Positions 6,433 through 9,762 of a DNA stretch of 9,762 bases are shown here, piece after piece. Origin of the DNA: Rhodobacteraceae bacterium UBA1943 (GTDB taxonomy: Bacteria; Pseudomonadota; Alphaproteobacteria; Rhodobacterales; Rhodobacteraceae). Where the stretch lies: assembly GCA_002336845.1 (NCBI GenBank), contig DDEX01000059.1:1-9762 (forward strand), in the 5' to 3' direction. A program made the position numbers and the translations under genes. How positions within the stretch are numbered: position 1 is the stretch's first letter; each line of letters starts with the position of its first letter. The notes beneath the pieces are model-generated. The model worked only from the letters and a program-made list of their open reading frames with translations. It did no database searches and was not told the DNA's origin.

Positions 6433-6510
6433 GCCCGCCTCGTCATACCCGTTTTGCAAATCGGCCCCATCTAGCCGTAAGCGGCAGGGGTTGACCAGTG
6501 GAGGCGACGC

Positions 6511-7203
6511 ATGGCCTTGCGTGAAATCGTCCTTGGCCTGTGGCTGCTGGCAGGCGGTGCAGCGGGGGCAGAGATCTTCGACTATGACGTGACCTATGGC
6601 CCCTTGCGGGTAGGGCGGCTGACCCTGCGCACCGAAAGCCGGGCACCCGAGTATCGGGCAGAGCTTGTGATCCGCAGCGCCGGGCTGGCAGGCGTGGTCA
6701 GGGCCGTGCGCTTCGAGGGGCGGGCCTCCGGTCGGCAGGGCGATCTGCTTCGGCCATTGCGCTATTTCGAGCGCGCCGATACCGGACGGCGGGTCTCGCA
6801 GGCCGAACTGCGCTGGGAGGCGGATGGGGCAAGGGTGATCCTGTATCACGCAGACCCGGTCGAAGATGTGCCGGCGCCGGGGCTTGGTGTGGTGCAAGGC
6901 GCGCTGGACCCTGCCAGCGCCGTTCTGGTCGTTCTGTCGGGCCCACAGATATGCGGGCAAGGCTTTCAGGTGTTTGACGGCCAGCGTCTTAGCGCCCTAG
7001 TGCTGGAAGCAGGTTCCTCCGGCGACGATGGCATCCGTTGTGCCGGGCACTACAGGCGGATTGCCGGTTATCGCCCGCAAGACATGGCAGAGCGGCAGGA
7101 GTTCGTGTTGCGCCTGCGCTATGTGGCCGAGGGGGCGGGTCATGTGCTGGCCGATGCCGAGGTGCAGACGCTCTATGGAAAGGTGAGGCTGAAACGGCGA
7201 TAA
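6511..7203 (+). CDS. Secreted DUF3108 domain protein
   Basis: The 230-residue product begins with a short signal peptide (MALREIVLGLWLLAGGAAGA, cleavage probably near AGA-E at 20-21) and so is likely periplasmic or outer-membrane-facing. The mature part is beta-rich and opens with IFDYDVTYGPLRVGRLTLRTE, which is typical of DUF3108 proteins. A YHADPVEDVPAPGL segment and a C-terminal LYGKVRLKRR follow. There are two cysteines, in PQICGQGF and GIRCAGHY, which could form a disulfide. GGAGG lies 6 nt before the ATG. The gene is divergent from meaB (78 bp apart) and ends 7 bp before hrpB, so the two probably share a transcript. The biochemical role of DUF3108 is not established. Confidence 0.85.
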   Translation: MALREIVLGLWLLAGGAAGAEIFDYDVTYGPLRVGRLTLRTESRAPEYRAELVIRSAGLAGVVRAVRFEGRASGRQGDLLRPLRYFERADTGRRVSQAELRWEADGARVILYHADPVEDVPAPGLGVVQGALDPASAVLVVLSGPQICGQGFQVFDGQRLSALVLEAGSSGDDGIRCAGHYRRIAGYRPQDMAERQEFVLRLRYVAEGAGHVLADAEVQTLYGKVRLKRR

Positions 7204-7210
7204 GCGGGCC

Positions 7211-9646
7211 ATGACCGACCTGCCGTTCCTGCCCATAGACGATGCCCTGCCCGCCCTGCGCGCCGCCCTTGCCGCGACGGGGCAGGCGGTGTTGCAGGCG
7301 CCGCCAGGCGCGGGGAAAACCACGCGGGTGCCCTTGGACATCCTGCCCCTTGTCACGGGCCGCATCGTGATGCTGGAGCCGCGCCGTCTGGCCGCACGGG
7401 CGGCGGCAGAACGGATGGCCGAGACCTTGGGCGAAAGCGTCGGTCAGACAGTGGGTTACCGCATCCGGGGCGAGGCGAAGGTGTCGAAAGCCACCCGGAT
7501 CGAGGTTGTGACCGAAGGCATCCTGACCCGGATGATCCAGTCGGACCCCGAACTGACCGGCGTGGGCTGCCTGATTTTCGACGAGTTTCACGAACGCAGC
7601 CTGAATGCCGATCTGGGCCTTGCGCTGGCCCTGGAGATTCGCGGTGCGCTGCGGGACGACCTGATGCTGGTCGTGATGTCGGCCACGCTGGACGCCGCGC
7701 CGGTGGCGGCGCTGATGGGGGATGCAGCCCTGCTCACATCCGAAGGCCGGGCCTTTCCGGTCGAAACCCGCTGGTTGCCCCGGCCTGTCGATGCCTCGAT
7801 GCGGTTCGAGGCGGCTGTGGCGGGGCTGGTGCGACAGGCGGCGGAAGAGTGCCTCGAGGGTGGGGTGCTGGTGTTCCTGCCGGGTGAGGGCGAGATCCGG
7901 CGGGTCGAAGCAGCATTGCGGCTGGGGAATGGCTTTGCGGTGCGGCCCCTGTTCGGCGCGATGGATTTTGCCGCGCAACGGGCGGCGCTGGCCCCCGCGC
8001 CGGGGCGCAAGGTGGTGCTGGCGACCTCTATCGCCGAAACCTCGCTGACCCTGCCCGATATCCGGGTGGTGGTCGATGCCGGTCGCGCACGGCGGTCGCG
8101 GTTCGATGCCGGGTCGGGCATGTCGCGGCTGGTGACCGAACGGGTGACCAAGGCCGAAGCCGAACAACGGCGTGGACGCGCGGGGCGGGTGGCGCCCGGC
8201 ACTTGCTACCGGATGTGGACCAAGGGCGAGGAAGGCGGCTTGCAGCCCTTTCCCCCGGCCGAGATCGAAAGCGCCGATCTGACCGGCCTTGCGCTGGAAC
8301 TGGCGCTTTGGGGCGATGACCGGCTGCCCTTCCTGACACCGCCCAACCCCGGCGTACTGGCCGAGGCGCGCGGCCTGCTGGAAGGGCTGGGCGCGCTGGA
8401 TCAGGGCCGTATCACCGACCACGGGCGAAAACTGGCGGCGCTGCCGCTGCATCCGCGTCTTGGCCATATGCTTGCCGTGGCGGGGGCTGACGCCGCGCCC
8501 CTTGCCGCGCTGATGGCAGAGCGTGACCCCATTCGCGGCGCGCCGCCCGACCTTGCGCTGCGTTTGAACGCGGTGACGGACCCCAAGGGGTATGAGCGTG
8601 ACTACCCTTGGCCCCTGTCGCGCCCGGTGGTCGAGCGGATCCGGGAAGAGGCGCGGCGTCTGGCGCGCGGGACGGGTGACGGTGCTGGGTATTCGCTTGG
8701 CCAGATGGCGGCGCTGGCCTATCCCGACAGGGTAGGGCTGCGCCGCAAGGGCGATGCGCCGCGCTGGCTGCTTTCTGGCGGCAAGGGGGCCACGATGGAG
8801 CCGGGCACGCCGCTGGCGGGCGCGCGGCTGATCGTGGCGACCGATCTTGACGGCGATGCGCGCGATGCGACGGTCCGACAAGCGGTGGCGATTTCCGAGG
8901 CTGAACTGCGGGCGGTGCATGGCGCCCATATCCACTGGCGCGAGGTGGTGGAATGGTCGCGGCGCGAGGGCCGCGTGGTGGCGCGGCGGCAAGAGATGTT
9001 TGGCGCGATTGCACTGGATGACCGCCCCCTGGCCGTGCCAGACCCACAGGCGCTTGCCCGCGCTGCGCTGGACGGGCTACGCCAGATCGGCCTGCCTTGG
9101 GTGCCTTCTGCCCGCCGCCTGCGGGCACGCATCGAACTGGCGCGCGGCGGCGGCGACGGCTGGCCCGATTGCAGCGATACAGCCCTGCTGGCGGGACTGG
9201 AAGACTGGCTTCTGCCTCATTTGCCACCCATGCGGACCGAAGGCGAGTTGCGCGGACTGGACCTGACCAACGCCCTGAAAGCGCGGCTGACATGGGAGCA
9301 ACAGGCCGAGCTTGACCGCCTTGTGCCCGCCCATTTTGAAACGCCCTTGGGCCGCAAGGTTCCCATCGACTACGATGGCGAAAATCCTGGCATCGAGCTG
9401 CGCTTGCAAGAGCTGTTCGGCGTGACCACCCACCCCACCGTGGGCCGAAACCGCCTGCCCCTGCGCGTCACCCTGCTGTCGCCGGGACAAAAGCCTATCC
9501 AGGTGACGATGGACATCCCGAATTTCTGGCGCACCTCCTATGCCGATGTCAGGAAAGACATGCGCGGCCAGTACCCCCGGCACCCCTGGCCCGAAGATCC
9601 GACCGTCGCCGAACCGACAATGAGGGCAAAGCCCCGTGGCACCTGA
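7211..9646 (+). CDS. hrpB: ATP-dependent helicase HrpB (DEAH-like, superfamily 2)
   Basis: HrpB is a bacterial relative of the DEAH/RHA RNA helicases; its physiological role is poorly defined. The 811-residue length is normal. Helicase motifs appear in order: I, PPGAGKTT at 31-38; Ia, EPRRLAAR from 56; II, DEFH at 124-127; III, SAT at 157-159; IV, VFLPGEGEI at 221-229; V, ATSIAETSLTLP at 271-282; VI, QRRGRAGR at 319-326. A helicase-associated region follows, and the C-terminus carries the HrpB hallmark FWRTSYADVRKDMRGQYPRHPWPEDP. DEFH in place of DEAH is seen in HrpB proteins. The ATG at 7211 is 7 bp after the DUF3108 stop and lacks a strong Shine-Dalgarno, which fits translational coupling. 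A strong hairpin follows the stop. Confidence 0.97.
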   Translation: MTDLPFLPIDDALPALRAALAATGQAVLQAPPGAGKTTRVPLDILPLVTGRIVMLEPRRLAARAAAERMAETLGESVGQTVGYRIRGEAKVSKATRIEVVTEGILTRMIQSDPELTGVGCLIFDEFHERSLNADLGLALALEIRGALRDDLMLVVMSATLDAAPVAALMGDAALLTSEGRAFPVETRWLPRPVDASMRFEAAVAGLVRQAAEECLEGGVLVFLPGEGEIRRVEAALRLGNGFAVRPLFGAMDFAAQRAALAPAPGRKVVLATSIAETSLTLPDIRVVVDAGRARRSRFDAGSGMSRLVTERVTKAEAEQRRGRAGRVAPGTCYRMWTKGEEGGLQPFPPAEIESADLTGLALELALWGDDRLPFLTPPNPGVLAEARGLLEGLGALDQGRITDHGRKLAALPLHPRLGHMLAVAGADAAPLAALMAERDPIRGAPPDLALRLNAVTDPKGYERDYPWPLSRPVVERIREEARRLARGTGDGAGYSLGQMAALAYPDRVGLRRKGDAPRWLLSGGKGATMEPGTPLAGARLIVATDLDGDARDATVRQAVAISEAELRAVHGAHIHWREVVEWSRREGRVVARRQEMFGAIALDDRPLAVPDPQALARAALDGLRQIGLPWVPSARRLRARIELARGGGDGWPDCSDTALLAGLEDWLLPHLPPMRTEGELRGLDLTNALKARLTWEQQAELDRLVPAHFETPLGRKVPIDYDGENPGIELRLQELFGVTTHPTVGRNRLPLRVTLLSPGQKPIQVTMDIPNFWRTSYADVRKDMRGQYPRHPWPEDPTVAEPTMRAKPRGT

Positions 9647-9664
9647 AGGCGGCACCTGATGGCA

Positions 9665-9686
9665 GCGGGGGCGCTTCGCCCCCCGC
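9665..9686 (+). terminator. Probable terminator hairpin after hrpB
   Basis: gcggggg (9665-9671) pairs perfectly with cccccgc (9680-9686), with two further GC pairs inside and a TTC loop. It begins 19 bp past the hrpB stop. There is no immediate T-run, but this GC-rich form after a gene is common in Rhodobacteraceae. Confidence 0.65.
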
Positions 9687-9716
9687 ACCCCCAGAGGATA
9701 TTTATGAACAGATGAA
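9687..9716 (+). repeat. Rhodobacteraceae-type intergenic motif after terminator
   Basis: The stretch ACCCCCAGAGGATATTTATG continues as AACAGATGAAG directly behind the hairpin. From memory, very similar strings (CCCC-GAGGATATTT-ACAGATGAAG) recur after terminators in many Rhodobacteraceae genomes. Its function is unknown. The remaining bases to 9762 hold no gene that can be supported. Confidence 0.45.
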
Positions 9717-9762
9717 GCGGCGACGCTGCTCTTTCACATTGGCACAAATATCCCACGGGGGT

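Noticed and set aside
6433..6510. Promoters in the meaB/DUF3108 divergent gap
   Set aside because: TTGCAA at 6454-6459 and TTGACC at 6491-6496 look like -35 boxes, but neither has a convincing -10 at the right distance, so no promoter is called.
6433..6960. N-terminal extension of meaB on the minus strand
   Set aside because: The frame stays open, but the extension is antisense to the well-supported DUF3108 gene and would add about 175 residues not found in MeaB. The ATG at 6432 has a ribosome site and gives the family length.
6989..8992. Long minus-strand open frame (667 codons) inside hrpB
   Set aside because: Composition is dominated by Arg, His, Pro and Gln, typical of an antisense shadow of a high-GC gene. 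HrpB motifs on the plus strand are complete.

Overview
The window carries a type II-C CRISPR-Cas locus next to three ordinary housekeeping genes of an alphaproteobacterium. High GC, the meaB, DUF3108 and hrpB set, and a terminator-plus-GGATATTT element at the right end all point to Rhodobacteraceae (Rhodobacter, Gemmobacter or Paracoccus relatives). This assignment is inferred from sequence character, not from a search.

Layout. Positions 1-171 hold the end of a CRISPR array: three identical 38-nt repeats and two spacers, continuing off the left edge. A 53-nt palindrome (167-219) overlaps the last repeat and lies between the array and cas2. On the minus strand follows a compact cas9-cas1-cas2 operon (4779 down to 242). 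Cas9 has 1083 residues with every RuvC and HNH catalytic residue present, and there is no csn2 or cas4, which defines II-C. Upstream of cas9, about 4780-5150 is a structured control region: a possible cas9 promoter, two GC-rich hairpins, a degenerate full-length CRISPR repeat (5009-5046) and the tracrRNA (anti-repeat 5061-5099, nexus hairpin, terminator 5124-5150) on the plus strand. About 300 bp of AT-richer DNA with no recognisable gene follows (5155-5454). Then come meaB on the minus strand (5455-6432), divergent from a plus-strand pair: a secreted DUF3108 protein (6511-7203) and the helicase gene hrpB (7211-9646), ended by a strong hairpin.

How it works together. crRNA repeats transcribed on the plus strand would pair with the tracrRNA anti-repeat and load Cas9, while Cas1 and Cas2 insert new spacers. 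The most interesting point is that the degenerate repeat lies just upstream of the anti-repeat on the same strand and pairs with it almost without interruption. Two of its differences from the array repeat convert wobble pairs into Watson-Crick pairs. A transcript starting upstream would therefore fold as a natural single-guide RNA, like the long-form tracrRNA that autoregulates Cas9 in Streptococcus pyogenes type II-A. If real, this would be a II-C self-guiding or self-regulating arrangement. The guide would be about 4985-5008, and its target is not clearly visible here.

Also notable are the lower GC of the last third of cas9, compatible with exchange of the C-terminal PAM-interacting part, and the array orientation, which converges on the cas operon.
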